Below are positions 33,957 through 42,939 of a DNA stretch of 64,000 nt, piece after piece. The notes under the pieces are model-generated. The model was not told the origin of the DNA, ran no database searches, and worked only from the letters and a program-made list of their open reading frames with translations. Origin of the DNA: Streptomyces sp. WM6378 (GTDB lineage: Bacteria; Actinomycetota; Actinomycetes; Streptomycetales; Streptomycetaceae). Position numbers and translations under genes: made by a program. The stretch's first letter is position 1. Every line of letters begins with the position of its first letter. Location: contig NZ_LGDD01000024.1 in NCBI RefSeq assembly GCF_001279695.1, positions 1 through 64,000 of the forward strand, given 5' to 3'.

Positions 33957-34430
33957 ATGACCGCGCATACACACGTCTCGTCGCTGGCGGTCCGCCTCGG
34001 CACCGTCTGTGCCCTCACCCTCGCCGTGACGGGCGCGATGACGCTGGCACCGGGCAGCACGCCCGAGGCGAACGCCGCCGCCGTGGCCGCCAGGGCGCTC
34101 CACGTGGCCGCGTCGAAGAAGGGATCGCCCTACCAGTTCGGCGCCACGGGCCCGTACCGGTTCGACTGCTCGGGGCTCACGCTCTACTCGTTCAAGCAGG
34201 CGGGCCGCAAGCTGCCCCGCACCGCCCAGCAGCAGTACAACGGCTCCCGGCATGTCTCGGCCTCGTCCCGCAAGGCCGGGGACCTGGTGTTCTTCCACTC
34301 GGGGGGCCGGGTGTACCACGTGGGGATCTACGCCGGGAACGGCAGGATCTGGCACTCCCCCAAGGCCGGCACGGTGGTCCGCCTGGAGCGGATCTGGAGC
34401 CACAGCGTCCTGTACGGGCGGGTGGGCTGA
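33957..34430 (+). CDS. secreted NlpC/P60 cell-wall endopeptidase
   Basis: Peptidoglycan hydrolase cutting the stem peptide (157 aa). A signal peptide covers residues 1-41 (cleavage near EANAAA). The NlpC/P60 domain has Cys71 (FDCSG), His121 (YHVGIY) and His133 (IWHSPK) as the Cys-His-His triad. There is no LysM, SH3 or coiled-coil domain, so it is a minimal secreted enzyme. ATG 33957 has GAAGGG upstream. Control by the c-di-AMP riboswitch directly upstream ties it to turgor or spore-wall remodelling, as known for other Streptomyces hydrolases. Confidence 0.92.
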   Translation: MTAHTHVSSLAVRLGTVCALTLAVTGAMTLAPGSTPEANAAAVAARALHVAASKKGSPYQFGATGPYRFDCSGLTLYSFKQAGRKLPRTAQQQYNGSRHVSASSRKAGDLVFFHSGGRVYHVGIYAGNGRIWHSPKAGTVVRLERIWSHSVLYGRVG

Positions 34431-34502
34431 CGCGCCGCCAGACCGGGCGTCCCGGTGCGTGTCCCGCGTACCGGGACGCCCTCGGGCGCCCTCGGCACGT
34501 CT

Positions 34503-34531
34503 CTAGGGCCTGTCCGGCGGACAGGCCCTAG
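34503..34531. terminator. bidirectional terminator; dispersed palindrome, copy 2
   Basis: CTAGGGCCTGTCCG..CGGACAGGCCCTAG is a near-perfect 29-base palindrome between the convergent NlpC/P60 and ATP-binding protein genes. It contains the TAG stop of the latter. Its left 24 bases (34501-34524) are identical to 18591-18614. Confidence 0.82.
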
Positions 34532-34962
34532 CCGCTCTGGACGGGCGCCGTCCACGGCAGGGCGATCCAGACCGTCTTGCCGCCGTCCGCGGTGGGCGCG
34601 ACCGAGAGCCGGCCGCCGCACTCGGCGGCGAGCCAGCGGATGATCACCATGCCCCGGCCGTTGTCCTGCTGGACGGCGGCGGGCAATCGTTTCGGCCAGC
34701 GCGGGTGGCTGTCGGTCACCCCGATCCGCAGTTCCTCCTCGCGCTCCAGCTGGACGTCCACGGTGAAGGTGGGCGACTGGCCGAAGGTGTGCTGCACGGC
34801 GTTGGTGGCGAGCTCGGAGACGATGAGGCGGATCGTGTCGGCGGCCTCGGCGTCGGTCGGCAGGCCCCAGTCGGCAAGGACCCCGACGACGTACCTCCGT
34901 GCCGCGGAGACCGAGGCGGGATCGCTCGGCAGAGTGAGGGTTGCTTCGAGGTGGTCTGCCAT
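34528..34962 (-). CDS. ATP-binding protein, RsbW-like anti-sigma/histidine-kinase-type fold
   Basis: A 144-aa stand-alone HATPase_c_2 domain protein. The N-box is ELATNAVQHT and the G-box is DNGRGMVIIRWLA; no dimerisation or phospho-acceptor domain is present. Such proteins bind sigma factors or regulators in Streptomyces. ATG 34962 (MADHLEATLTLP) is taken as the start; the frame is open to 35124, with weaker alternatives at 35034. It is divergent from an XRE regulator followed by a DUF397 protein, the same arrangement as in the whiJ locus, which suggests a developmental regulatory trio. Confidence 0.85.
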   Translation of the reverse strand: MADHLEATLTLPSDPASVSAARRYVVGVLADWGLPTDAEAADTIRLIVSELATNAVQHTFGQSPTFTVDVQLEREEELRIGVTDSHPRWPKRLPAAVQQDNGRGMVIIRWLAAECGGRLSVAPTADGGKTVWIALPWTAPVQSG

Positions 34963-35197
34963 GGCGACGCTGTCCCTTTCCCACCCGGGCCGGCTTGAAG
35001 ACTCGTAGCGGTTGAGCGCTCGCGAAGACGACATCGGCCTCGGATTGTGCTTCGCGTCAGAGTGCCACTCATCGTGCCGGTCTCGGGTGCGATCCACCAA
35101 GATATGCATATATCTGTCGCTCAAAGCAGTGAACTCTCCGACGGTAGACCGTATTTGGGCTCACACTTACCCATCGCCGGAGACGAAGGAGGCGGCT

Positions 35198-36061
35198 ATG
35201 GGGCACGGGCCGGCGGTGCGCAGACGCAAGCTCGGCGAGGAGTTGCGCAAGCTGCGCGACGACACGGGTCTCACGAGTGGTGAGGCGGCCGGTCTGGTCG
35301 GCTGGCACCAGTCGAAGGTGAGCCGGATCGAGACCGGTCGCAGTGGCGTGAAGCCGGCGGACGTGGCCCGGCTGCTCGAAGCGTACGGGGTGCGCGACCC
35401 CGAACTCCGCGCGCTTTTGCAGGCATTGGCCGATTCGGCGGGCGGCGCCGGGGTGGATTGGGCGCATGCGTACCGGGGCCTGCTGCCGACGCAGTACCGC
35501 GACTTCATCAGTCTGGAGTCGCAGGCGCGCTCGGCCCGCACCCTGGAGACCTCGGTGGTGCCGGGGCTTTTGCAGACGCCGGCGTACGCGCGGGCGGTGA
35601 CGCGGGCCGCGCTCGGGGGGCTGCCCTCGGACAAGGTGGACTCGCTCGTGGAGGTGCGGATCGCCCGCCAGGAGGTGCTGCGCGGCGATCCGCCGCTGGT
35701 GCTCAGCGCGGTGCTCGACGAGGCGGTATTGCGTCGGCGAGTGGGCGGCCCGGCGGCCATGCGGGACCAGTTACGGCATTTGCTGCAGCTCGCCGCACTG
35801 CCGCACGTGCGGTTGCAGGTCATCCCTTTCCATTACGGCGGCTATGTCGGCCTGACCGGCCCTTTCATTATCTTTTCATTTCCGGCCATTTCGGATCTGG
35901 ATGTGGTTGTTATCGACCATCTGACGAGTAGCCTCTACCTCGAACGGAGAGAAGACCTTGAGGCGTACAGTGCCGCATTCCTGACCGTCCAGGCACTCGC
36001 GCTCTCCTCCGAGGACTCGTTGGATCTCATCGCCCGGATAGCCCGGGGGGAACCGGGCTAG
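35198..36061 (+). CDS. XRE-family regulator with DUF5753, contains a TTA codon
   Basis: DNA-binding regulator (287 aa) of the WhiJ-like group. The helix-turn-helix lies at residues 13-70 (LGEELRKLRDDTGLTSGEAAGLVGWHQSKVSRIETGRSGV), and DUF5753 fills about 95-280 (SLESQARSARTLETSVVPGLLQTPAYAR). GAAGGAGG precedes ATG 35198. Codon 192 (35771-35773) is TTA, the rare leucine codon read by the bldA tRNA, so translation may depend on development. The region from about 35820 to 35930 is much richer in A/T than its neighbours. A DUF397 gene follows by 23 bases, and an ATP-binding protein gene is divergent. Confidence 0.92.
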   Translation: MGHGPAVRRRKLGEELRKLRDDTGLTSGEAAGLVGWHQSKVSRIETGRSGVKPADVARLLEAYGVRDPELRALLQALADSAGGAGVDWAHAYRGLLPTQYRDFISLESQARSARTLETSVVPGLLQTPAYARAVTRAALGGLPSDKVDSLVEVRIARQEVLRGDPPLVLSAVLDEAVLRRRVGGPAAMRDQLRHLLQLAALPHVRLQVIPFHYGGYVGLTGPFIIFSFPAISDLDVVVIDHLTSSLYLERREDLEAYSAAFLTVQALALSSEDSLDLIARIARGEPG

Positions 36062-36084
36062 TTCATGGCGAGTGGGGAGGCATG

Positions 36085-36306
36085 ATGTCCGCACGCCCTG
36101 CGCACGTTCCTTCCAGCACTTCCCTCACGACTGCCACCTGGCGGCGCAGCAGCCGCAGCGTGGGCATGAACAACTGTGTCGAGGCGGCCCGGCTCAATGG
36201 CGAGCTGCTTGCCGTCCGCGACTCCCAACGGATCGACGGGCCCGCGCTGCTCTTCGGCGCCCCGGCCTGGCAGCGCTTCATCTCCACTCTCAGCACCGCG
36301 AATTGA
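36085..36306 (+). CDS. DUF397 small protein, partner of the XRE regulator
   Basis: 73-aa protein of the DUF397 family, recognised by WRRSSRSVGMNNCVEAA near the start and the end text SQRIDGPALLFGAPAWQRFISTL. ATG 36085 is six bases after GGGGAGG; ATG 36082 is also possible. Genes of this family almost always follow an XRE/DUF5753 regulator, and in the whiJ system the small protein relieves or tunes repression by the regulator (family knowledge). It converges on bioF with 27 bases between. Confidence 0.9.
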   Translation: MSARPAHVPSSTSLTTATWRRSSRSVGMNNCVEAARLNGELLAVRDSQRIDGPALLFGAPAWQRFISTLSTAN

Positions 36307-36333
36307 GGGACAGCACAGCGAATTGACGAGCCG

Positions 36334-37476
36334 TCAGGCTGTGGGCGCGGTCCTCAGGATCGCGCCCACAGCCCTGTCGATCTGGCGCTCCGCCAGATCC
36401 GCCCGGGCGGTCAGCCGGATCCGCGAGATGCCGTCCGGCACCGACGGCGGCCGGAAGCAGCCGACCACCAGCCCGGCTTCGCGGCACTCCCCGGCCCAGG
36501 CCACCGCGGCCTCCGGCGAGGGGGCCCGCACGGAGACGACCGCGGCGTCGGGACGTACCGCGAGGTGGCCTGCGGCGGTGAGCCGGCCGTGCAGTTCGGC
36601 GGCGACGGCGCGGGCCCGGCCCGCCAACTCCGGCTGCGCGCGCAGCAGTCGCAGGGCCGCGAGCGCCCCGCCGACCGACGCGGGGGCGAGCCCGGTGTCG
36701 AAGATGAAGGTGCGGGCCGCGTTCACCAGATGGCGGATGACCCGGGCCGGGCCGAGGACCGCGCCGCCCTGGCTGCCGAGCGACTTGGACAGGGTGACCG
36801 TGGCGACCACGTCGTCCGCGCCCGCGAGCCCGGCCGCGTGCAGCGCGCCGCGCCCTCCCTCGCCGAGCACCCCGAGCCCGTGCGCGTCGTCCACGACCAG
36901 GGCGGCCCCGAACTCCCGGCAGGCAGCGGCGAGTTGAGGCAGTGGGGCGGCATCGCCGTCCACCGAGAACACGGAGTCGGACACCACGAGGCCGGGCCCG
37001 CCGTGGGTGTCCAGGGCCTTGCGGACCGCTTCCGGTTCGGCGTGCGGAACGACCTCGGTACGAGCGCGGGCGAGCCGGCACCCGTCGACGATGGAGGCGT
37101 GGTTGCCCGCGTCGGAGACGATCAGGGAGCCGTGCGGGCCGAGCGCGGTGAGCGCCGCGAGGTTCGCCGCGTACCCGGAGGAGAAGACCAGGGCCGACTC
37201 GAAGCCGCAGAACTCGGCGAGTTCGCGCTCCAGCTCCGTGTGCAGCACGGTGGTCCCGGTGACCAGGCGGGAGCCGGTGGCGCCCGCGCCCCAGCGGTGG
37301 GCCGCCTCGGCCGCGCCCGCCGTGACCGCGGGATGCCGGGTGAGCCCCAGGTAGTCGTTGCTCGCCAGGTCCAGGAGGTCCTGGTCGGCGGGGCGCGGCC
37401 GCAGGGTGCGGACCAGACCGGCGCGCTCGCGGCGCTCCGATTCTCCGTCGATCCAGTCGAACGGCGCTCGCGACAT
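36334..37476 (-). CDS. bioF: 8-amino-7-oxononanoate synthase
   Basis: PLP enzyme joining pimeloyl-thioester and alanine in biotin synthesis (380 aa). Family text includes [44 protein letters not shown] and the PLP lysine in [14 protein letters not shown] 37476 begins [10 protein letters not shown] with AAGGGA upstream. It is divergent from bioB; the 145-base gap holds an inverted repeat. bioC/bioH-type pimeloyl genes are not in the window, so the source of the pimeloyl group lies elsewhere. Confidence 0.95.
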   Translation of the reverse strand: MSRAPFDWIDGESERRERAGLVRTLRPRPADQDLLDLASNDYLGLTRHPAVTAGAAEAAHRWGAGATGSRLVTGTTVLHTELERELAEFCGFESALVFSSGYAANLAALTALGPHGSLIVSDAGNHASIVDGCRLARARTEVVPHAEPEAVRKALDTHGGPGLVVSDSVFSVDGDAAPLPQLAAACREFGAALVVDDAHGLGVLGEGGRGALHAAGLAGADDVVATVTLSKSLGSQGGAVLGPARVIRHLVNAARTFIFDTGLAPASVGGALAALRLLRAQPELAGRARAVAAELHGRLTAAGHLAVRPDAAVVSVRAPSPEAAVAWAGECREAGLVVGCFRPPSVPDGISRIRLTARADLAERQIDRAVGAILRTAPTA

Positions 37477-37534
37477 GGTGGAGTCCCTTTTTGTAGGCTG
37501 CCGACAGACCCTAGCCGGTGCCATGCCAGGTCAG

Positions 37535-37554
37535 GGTGTGGCGATACACACACC
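37535..37554. promoter_or_regulatory. inverted repeat in the bioF-bioB divergent promoter region
   Basis: GGTGTG-N8-CACACC lies 68 bases before the bioB start and 59 before bioF. It is a candidate operator for biotin control; it does not resemble the BirA site of E. coli, and no regulator gene is adjacent. Confidence 0.4.
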
Positions 37555-37621
37555 TCAAACGGCCCGTGTTGTGGGATCCCTACCTTGGCCACAGGCGGTG
37601 CCGTGCGCGAAGATCGGCGCC

Positions 37622-38842
37622 ATGGACCTGCTGAACACGCTGGTGGACAAGGGGTTGCGGCGCGAACTGCCGACCCGCGAAGAGGCACTCGCCGTGCTGG
37701 CGACCTCCGACGACGAACTGCTCGATGTGGTGGCCGCGGCCGGCAAGGTGCGCCGCCAGTGGTTCGGACGCCGGGTGAAGCTGAACTATCTGGTCAACCT
37801 GAAGTCGGGCCTGTGCCCCGAGGACTGTTCGTACTGCTCCCAGCGGCTCGGCTCCAAGGCCGACATCCTGAAGTACACCTGGCTCAAGCCCGACGAGGCC
37901 TCGAAAGCCGCGGCCGCGGGCGTCGCGGGCGGCGCCAAGCGGGTCTGCCTGGTGGCCAGCGGCCGCGGCCCCACGGACCGTGACATCGCCCGGGTCTCCG
38001 AGACGATCGAGACGATCAAGGAGCAGAACGAGGGCGTCGAGGTCTGTGCCTGCCTCGGTCTCCTCTCGGACGGCCAGGCCGAGCGGCTGCGCGCCGCCGG
38101 GGCCGACGCGTACAACCACAACCTGAACACGTCCGAAGGGACGTACGGGGACATTACGACCACGCACACCTATCAGGACCGCGTGGACACCGTGACCAAG
38201 GCGCACGACGCGGGTCTGTCGGCCTGCTCCGGTCTGATCGCGGGCATGGGCGAGTCCGACGAGGACCTGGTGGACGTGGTCTTCGCGCTGCGCGACCTCG
38301 ACCCGGACTCGGTGCCGGTGAACTTCCTCATCCCGTTCGAGGGCACCCCGCTCGGCAAGGAGTGGAACCTCACGCCGCAGCGCTGCCTGCGGATCCTCGC
38401 CATGACCCGGTTCGTGTGCCCGGACGTCGAGGTGCGGCTCGCCGGTGGCCGTGAGGTGCATCTGCGCTCGATGCAGCCGCTCGCCCTGCACCTGGTCAAC
38501 TCGATCTTCCTGGGCGACTACCTGACCAGCGAGGGCCAGGCCGGACAGACCGACCTCGACATGATCGCGGACGCCGGGTTCGAGGTGGAGGGCGCGGGCA
38601 CCACGACGCTTCCGCAGCACCGCGCGGACGCGGTCGCCGCCGCGGGCTGCGGTACGGGCACGGGCGCCTGCGGTTCGCAGGAGGAGAGCGGCTGCGGCTC
38701 CCACGAGGGCGGCGGCTGCGGGCCCTGCGGTGGCCACGGCGCTGTCGAGGCACCCGAGCAGGCGCCCGCGGACCAGGCGCGCACCGATCTGGTGGCCGTG
38801 CGCCGCCGGGGCGCGGGGACGGATCTCGCGCCCAATGCCTGA
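37622..38842 (+). CDS. bioB: biotin synthase with cysteine-rich C-terminal tail
   Basis: Radical-SAM enzyme inserting sulfur into dethiobiotin (406 aa). The SAM cluster motif is CPEDCSYC. The classical [2Fe-2S] ligands are all kept: Cys in [15 protein letters not shown] and LSACSGL, plus the Arg in VRLAGGRE. Beyond the normal end (~340) a tail carries five cysteines (343, 350, 358, 366, 369) within 27 residues rich in Gly/Ser/His, ending CGPCGG, and then a charged end. ATG 37622 starts [11 protein letters not shown]. bioA overlaps the 3' end by 8 bases, so bioB-A-D-VOC form an operon. Confidence 0.95.
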   Translation: MDLLNTLVDKGLRRELPTREEALAVLATSDDELLDVVAAAGKVRRQWFGRRVKLNYLVNLKSGLCPEDCSYCSQRLGSKADILKYTWLKPDEASKAAAAGVAGGAKRVCLVASGRGPTDRDIARVSETIETIKEQNEGVEVCACLGLLSDGQAERLRAAGADAYNHNLNTSEGTYGDITTTHTYQDRVDTVTKAHDAGLSACSGLIAGMGESDEDLVDVVFALRDLDPDSVPVNFLIPFEGTPLGKEWNLTPQRCLRILAMTRFVCPDVEVRLAGGREVHLRSMQPLALHLVNSIFLGDYLTSEGQAGQTDLDMIADAGFEVEGAGTTTLPQHRADAVAAAGCGTGTGACGSQEESGCGSHEGGGCGPCGGHGAVEAPEQAPADQARTDLVAVRRRGAGTDLAPNA

Positions 38843-40124
38843 GTACTCCCCCACCGATCTGCTCGACCTGGACCGCCGGCACGTCTGGCATCCGTACGGC
38901 CCGATGCCGGGCCGGCAGGAGCAGCTCCTCGTCGAGTCGGCGTCGGGCGTACGGCTGCGCCTTGCCGAACCGGCCCACGGTCAGCGCGAGTTGATCGACG
39001 GGATGTCGTCGTGGTGGTCGGCCGTGCACGGCTACAACCACCCGGTGCTCAACGAGGCGGCGCGCTCCCAGCTGGACCGGATGAGCCATGTCATGTTCGG
39101 CGGGCTCACCCACGAGCCCGCCGTCCGGCTCGCCGCCCGGCTCGTCGAGATCACGCCCGGGCCGCTCCAGCACGTCTTCCTCAGCGACTCGGGCTCGGTC
39201 GCGGTCGAGGTGGCCGTGAAGATGTGCCTGCAGTACTGGCGCTCGGTCGGGCAGCCGCGCAAGCAGCGTCTGCTCACTTGGCGCGGCGGCTACCACGGCG
39301 ACACCTGGCAGCCGATGTCGGTGTGCGACCCCGACGGCGGGATGCACGAGCTGTGGCAGGGCGCGCTGCCCCGCCAGATCTTCGCCGGCGCTCCGCCCGC
39401 GGAGTTCGAGAAGTCGTACGCCCGGGAGCTGCGCGAGACGATCGCGCGGCACGCCGACGAGCTGGCCGCGGTGATCGTGGAGCCGGTGGTGCAGGGCGCG
39501 GGCGGCATGCGGTTCCACTCGCCCGCGTACCTGCAGGTGCTGCGCGAGGCCTGCGACGAGCACGGCGTGCTGCTCGTCTTCGACGAGATCGCCTCCGGCT
39601 TCGGCCGCACCGGCGCGCTGTTCGCGGCCGACCACGCGGCGCTCTCGCCGGACGTCATGTGCGTCGGCAAGGCGCTGACCGGCGGCTATCTGTCGATGGC
39701 GGCGACGCTCTGCACGAGCCGGGTCGCCGCGGGCATCTCCTCGGGCGAGGTCCCGGTGCTCGCCCACGGTCCGACGTTCATGGGCAACCCGCTGGCCGCG
39801 TCGGTGGCGCTCGCCTCCATCGACCTGCTGCTCGGCCAGGACTGGCAGGGCGAGGTCAAGCGCATCGAGAGGGGCCTGCTCGACGGCCTTGACCAAGCCC
39901 GCTCGATCGAGGGCGTACGGGACGTCCGGGTGCTCGGCGCCATCGGCGTCGTCCAGCTGGACCACGACGTCGACATGAAGGCGGCGACCGCGGCGGCCGT
40001 GCGCGAGGGCGTGTGGCTGCGGCCGTTCAGGGATCTGATCTACACGATGCCGCCCTATGTGACGGGCGACGACGATCTGGCGCGTATCTGCCGTGCGGTG
40101 TGCGCGGCGGCGCGGGAGGGCTGA
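38835..40124 (+). CDS. bioA: adenosylmethionine-8-amino-7-oxononanoate aminotransferase
   Basis: PLP aminotransferase making 7,8-diaminononanoate, using SAM as amino donor (429 aa). Diagnostic text: [58 protein letters not shown] and the PLP lysine in [19 protein letters not shown] 38835 overlaps the bioB stop by 8 bases, which supports coupled translation. bioD starts one base after the stop. Confidence 0.97.
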   Translation: MPEYSPTDLLDLDRRHVWHPYGPMPGRQEQLLVESASGVRLRLAEPAHGQRELIDGMSSWWSAVHGYNHPVLNEAARSQLDRMSHVMFGGLTHEPAVRLAARLVEITPGPLQHVFLSDSGSVAVEVAVKMCLQYWRSVGQPRKQRLLTWRGGYHGDTWQPMSVCDPDGGMHELWQGALPRQIFAGAPPAEFEKSYARELRETIARHADELAAVIVEPVVQGAGGMRFHSPAYLQVLREACDEHGVLLVFDEIASGFGRTGALFAADHAALSPDVMCVGKALTGGYLSMAATLCTSRVAAGISSGEVPVLAHGPTFMGNPLAASVALASIDLLLGQDWQGEVKRIERGLLDGLDQARSIEGVRDVRVLGAIGVVQLDHDVDMKAATAAAVREGVWLRPFRDLIYTMPPYVTGDDDLARICRAVCAAAREG

Positions 40125-40125
40125 G

Positions 40126-40818
40126 ATGGCGATTCTGGTCGTGAGCGGTACGGGCACCGAGATCGGCAAGACGATCACCACGGCGGCCGTCGCCGCCCTG
40201 GCGCTCGCCGCCGGCCGTTCGGTGGCCGTGCTCAAACCGGCTCAGACGGGGGTCGCGCCGGGTGAGCCCGGTGACGTCTTCGAGGTGCGGCGGCTCGCCG
40301 GGGAGGCGGTGACCGGGGTCGAACTGGCCCGGTTCCCCGAGCCGTTGGCGCCCAACACTTCGGCCCGCCGGGCCGGTATGGCACCCATCGGCCCCCAGGA
40401 AGTGGCGGAGGCCGCGGCGAAACTGGCCGCCGAGCACGATCTCGTACTGGTCGAGGGCGCGGGCGGGCTCCTGGTCCGCTTCGACGACGAGGGCGGCACG
40501 CTCGCGGACGCGGCCCGGCTGCTCGGTGCCCCCGTCCTGGTGGTGACGCCCGCCGGACTGGGCACACTGAACTCGACGGCCCTGACCGGCGAGGCCCTGC
40601 GGGCCCGGGATCTCGAATTCGCCGGGGTCGTCGTGGGCAGCTGGCCGGCCGAGCCGGATCTGGCCTCGCGATGCAATCTCGCGGACCTTCCCGAGGCGGC
40701 CGGGGCACCCTTGCTCGGCACTGTGCCCGAGGGCGCCGGACGGCTGGCGCCCGCCGACTTCCGTACCCGAGCTGCCGGTTGGCTCGCCCCGGCGCTCGGC
40801 GGCGTTTGGAGTATCTGA
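40126..40818 (+). CDS. bioD: dethiobiotin synthetase
   Basis: ATP- and CO2-dependent ring closure of diaminononanoate (230 aa). The P-loop is GTGTEIGKT at residues 8-16, Lys in VLKPAQTG and the EGAGGLLV motif are conserved. GGAGGG lies just before the bioA stop and serves ATG 40126. The stop codon overlaps the ATG of the VOC gene by one base (TGATG). Confidence 0.96.
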   Translation: MAILVVSGTGTEIGKTITTAAVAALALAAGRSVAVLKPAQTGVAPGEPGDVFEVRRLAGEAVTGVELARFPEPLAPNTSARRAGMAPIGPQEVAEAAAKLAAEHDLVLVEGAGGLLVRFDDEGGTLADAARLLGAPVLVVTPAGLGTLNSTALTGEALRARDLEFAGVVVGSWPAEPDLASRCNLADLPEAAGAPLLGTVPEGAGRLAPADFRTRAAGWLAPALGGVWSI

Positions 40819-41180
40819 TGGCTGTTTTACGGGCCCGCCTCGGGCAGCTCGTCGTGGACTGCGCCGACCCGGGGCGGCTCGCCCGCTTCTGGGCCGGGCT
40901 GCTCGGCGGGCGCCCCGTGGTGCGCGACTCCTCGTGGGCGTACGTCGATCCGCCGGGCGCGCCGCGCCTCGCCTTCCAGCGCGTACCTGAGGAGAAGGCC
41001 GGCAAGAACCGGCTGCACCTGGACCTCGCGGTCGAGGACGTGCGCCGGGCGCGGGCGGCGGCCGTGCGGCGCGGGGCGCGTCCCGTGGGCGCGACCGTGA
41101 CCGACGCCCAGGGGGCCTTCCAGGTGATGCGGGACCCCGAGGGCAACGAGTTCTGCTTCGTGGAGTCCACGGACGGGTGA
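40818..41180 (+). CDS. VOC-superfamily (glyoxalase/dioxygenase fold) protein at the end of the biotin operon
   Basis: Small 120-aa protein with the VOC fold: LRARLGQLVVDCADPGRLARFWAGLLGG at the N-terminus, LAFQRVPEEKAGKNRLHLDLAVEDVRRARAAAVRRGA in the middle and MRDPEGNEFCFVE at the C-terminus. HLDL and the final Glu could bind a metal. Its ATG overlaps the bioD stop by one base, so it is translated with the biotin genes. VOC proteins have many activities; a role in biotin synthesis or metabolite repair is only suggested by position. Confidence 0.85.
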   Translation: MAVLRARLGQLVVDCADPGRLARFWAGLLGGRPVVRDSSWAYVDPPGAPRLAFQRVPEEKAGKNRLHLDLAVEDVRRARAAAVRRGARPVGATVTDAQGAFQVMRDPEGNEFCFVESTDG

Positions 41181-41268
41181 GCGGGCGCGGCGCGGGGACA
41201 ATGGCGGTAACCGGCTGCCCGCAGGACGCCGGCAACCGGCCGGCTGCCCGAGGCTCAGGAGGTCCGAC

Positions 41269-41967
41269 ATGGCGCAGCGCACCAAGATCGCCCCGGATGC
41301 CGTGCACCACCCCGTGTTCGCCCGCTTCTACGCGCGCTTCAGCGAGGCGGTGGATCTGAGAGCCGGCATCGCCGAGCACCGTAGGGAACTGCTCGACGGG
41401 CTCTCGGGGCGCATCATCGAGATCGGCGCGGGCAACGGGCTCAACTTCGCCCACTATCCGGCAGCCGTGTCCGAGGTGGTGGCGATCGAACCGGAGCGCA
41501 CGCTGAGGCAGCTGGCGGTCCGCGCAGCGCTCCAGGCGGAGGTTCCGGTGGACGTGGTGCCGGGCGCCGCGGAGGCCCTGCCGGTCAAGAGCGAGGCCTT
41601 CGACGCGGCGGTCGCCTCGCTGGTGCTGTGCTCGGTACGCGACCTCTCGCGGGCGCTGGGTGAGATCCGCCGGGTGTTGCGCCCGGGCGGCGAGCTGCGG
41701 TTCTTCGAGCACGGCCGGGCGGACGGCCGGGCCCTTGCGACGGTGCAGCGCGGCCTGGACCGCACGGTGTGGCCGCTGCTGTTCGGCGGCTGCCACACCG
41801 CGCGCGATCCGCTGGGCGCGATCGAGGCGGCGGGCTTCGAGATCGTCGGCTACCGCCATCTGCGGGTGCCCGCCAAGGGCGTCGCATCGCCGTCCTCGCC
41901 GTGTGTGCTCGGGGTGGCGCGGCGCCCGGCGCTCGGCCCGGACGAACAGGAGCCGGTATCCGAGTAG
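41269..41967 (+). CDS. class I SAM-dependent methyltransferase
   Basis: 232-aa methyltransferase of the Methyltransf_11/25 group. The SAM site is IIEIGAGNGLNFAHYP (motif I, about residues 49-64), followed by VVAIEPE (motif II acid) and the LCSVRDLSRALGEIRRVLRPGGELRFFEHG region. AGGAGG precedes ATG 41269. It follows the biotin operon by 88 bases and may be a separate unit. The fold resembles lipid/quinone or phosphatidylethanolamine methyltransferases, but the substrate is unknown. Confidence 0.85.
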   Translation: MAQRTKIAPDAVHHPVFARFYARFSEAVDLRAGIAEHRRELLDGLSGRIIEIGAGNGLNFAHYPAAVSEVVAIEPERTLRQLAVRAALQAEVPVDVVPGAAEALPVKSEAFDAAVASLVLCSVRDLSRALGEIRRVLRPGGELRFFEHGRADGRALATVQRGLDRTVWPLLFGGCHTARDPLGAIEAAGFEIVGYRHLRVPAKGVASPSSPCVLGVARRPALGPDEQEPVSE

Positions 41968-42117
41968 GAGCCGGTGTCCGAGCATGGCACGTGCCCCTTA
42001 CATCCGCCTCCCCACACCGGGCCCCTCGACGGATGGCGACGGTTCGGCCCCGGCCTCTACTCTCTTATGCGGTACGGGAGTTGGAGCGGCCATGACGCCA
42101 CAATCGGGGAGGCGGCC

Positions 42118-42933
42118 TTGTCCACACCTGCAACGGCACACGCGTACGGAACGGAGCCCGCGGCGCCGGTCGCCGCGCGGGCGCGCGCACTGACCAAGGC
42201 GTACGGCAGTGGCGAGACCACGGTGCTCGCCCTGGACTCGGTCGACGTGGACATCGCGCGGGGCGCTTTCACCGCGGTGATGGGTCCTTCGGGTTCGGGG
42301 AAGTCGACCCTGATGCACTGTCTGGCCGGGCTCGACACCGTGTCGGCGGGGCAGGTATGGCTCGGGGACACCGAGATCACCGGGCTCAAGGAACGGGAGC
42401 TCACCCGGCTCAGGCGGGACCGGATCGGCTTCATGTTCCAGTCGTTCAACCTGCTGCCCACGCTCACGGCCGCCGAGAACATCACGCTGCCCATGGACAT
42501 CGCGGGCCGCACCCCGGACCGGGCGTGGGTGGACCGGGTCATCGACACGCTCGGCCTGCGCGACCGCCTCAAGCACCGCCCGGCGCAGTTGTCCGGGGGC
42601 CAGCAGCAGCGGGTCGCGTGCGCGCGGGCCCTCGCGTCCCGGCCGGAGCTGATCTTCACGGACGAGCCGACCGGCAACCTGGACTCGCGCGCGGGCGCGG
42701 AGGTGCTTGCGTTCCTGCGGGAGGCGGTGGACAGCCTGGAGCAGACCGTGGTGATGGTGACGCACGACCCGGGCGCCGCGGGCCACGCCGATCTGGTCCT
42801 CTTCCTTGGCGACGGGCGGATCGTGGACAGGATGGAGCGGCCCACCTCGGAAGCCGTCCTGGAGCGGATGCGGCTCTTCTCGGGCGCCCGGCCGCACCTC
42901 GGCGCCCCTGACGACGCACCGCGCAAGAGCTGA
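42118..42933 (+). CDS. MacB/LolD-type ABC transporter ATPase
   Basis: ATPase of a two-gene exporter (271 aa). Walker A is GPSGSGKST, signature LSGGQQQRVACARAL, Walker B LIFTDEPTGNLD and H-loop VMVTHDP, all intact; FMFQSFNLLPTLTAAENI is typical of the LolD/MacB group. The start is taken as TTG 42118 because GGGGAGG lies five bases before it; an in-frame ATG 42067 and other upstream codons lack a site. The FtsX-like permease begins 7 bases after the stop. The likely role is mechanical export or peptide (antibiotic) resistance. Confidence 0.92.
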   Translation: MSTPATAHAYGTEPAAPVAARARALTKAYGSGETTVLALDSVDVDIARGAFTAVMGPSGSGKSTLMHCLAGLDTVSAGQVWLGDTEITGLKERELTRLRRDRIGFMFQSFNLLPTLTAAENITLPMDIAGRTPDRAWVDRVIDTLGLRDRLKHRPAQLSGGQQQRVACARALASRPELIFTDEPTGNLDSRAGAEVLAFLREAVDSLEQTVVMVTHDPGAAGHADLVLFLGDGRIVDRMERPTSEAVLERMRLFSGARPHLGAPDDAPRKS

Positions 42934-42939
42934 CCGGCC

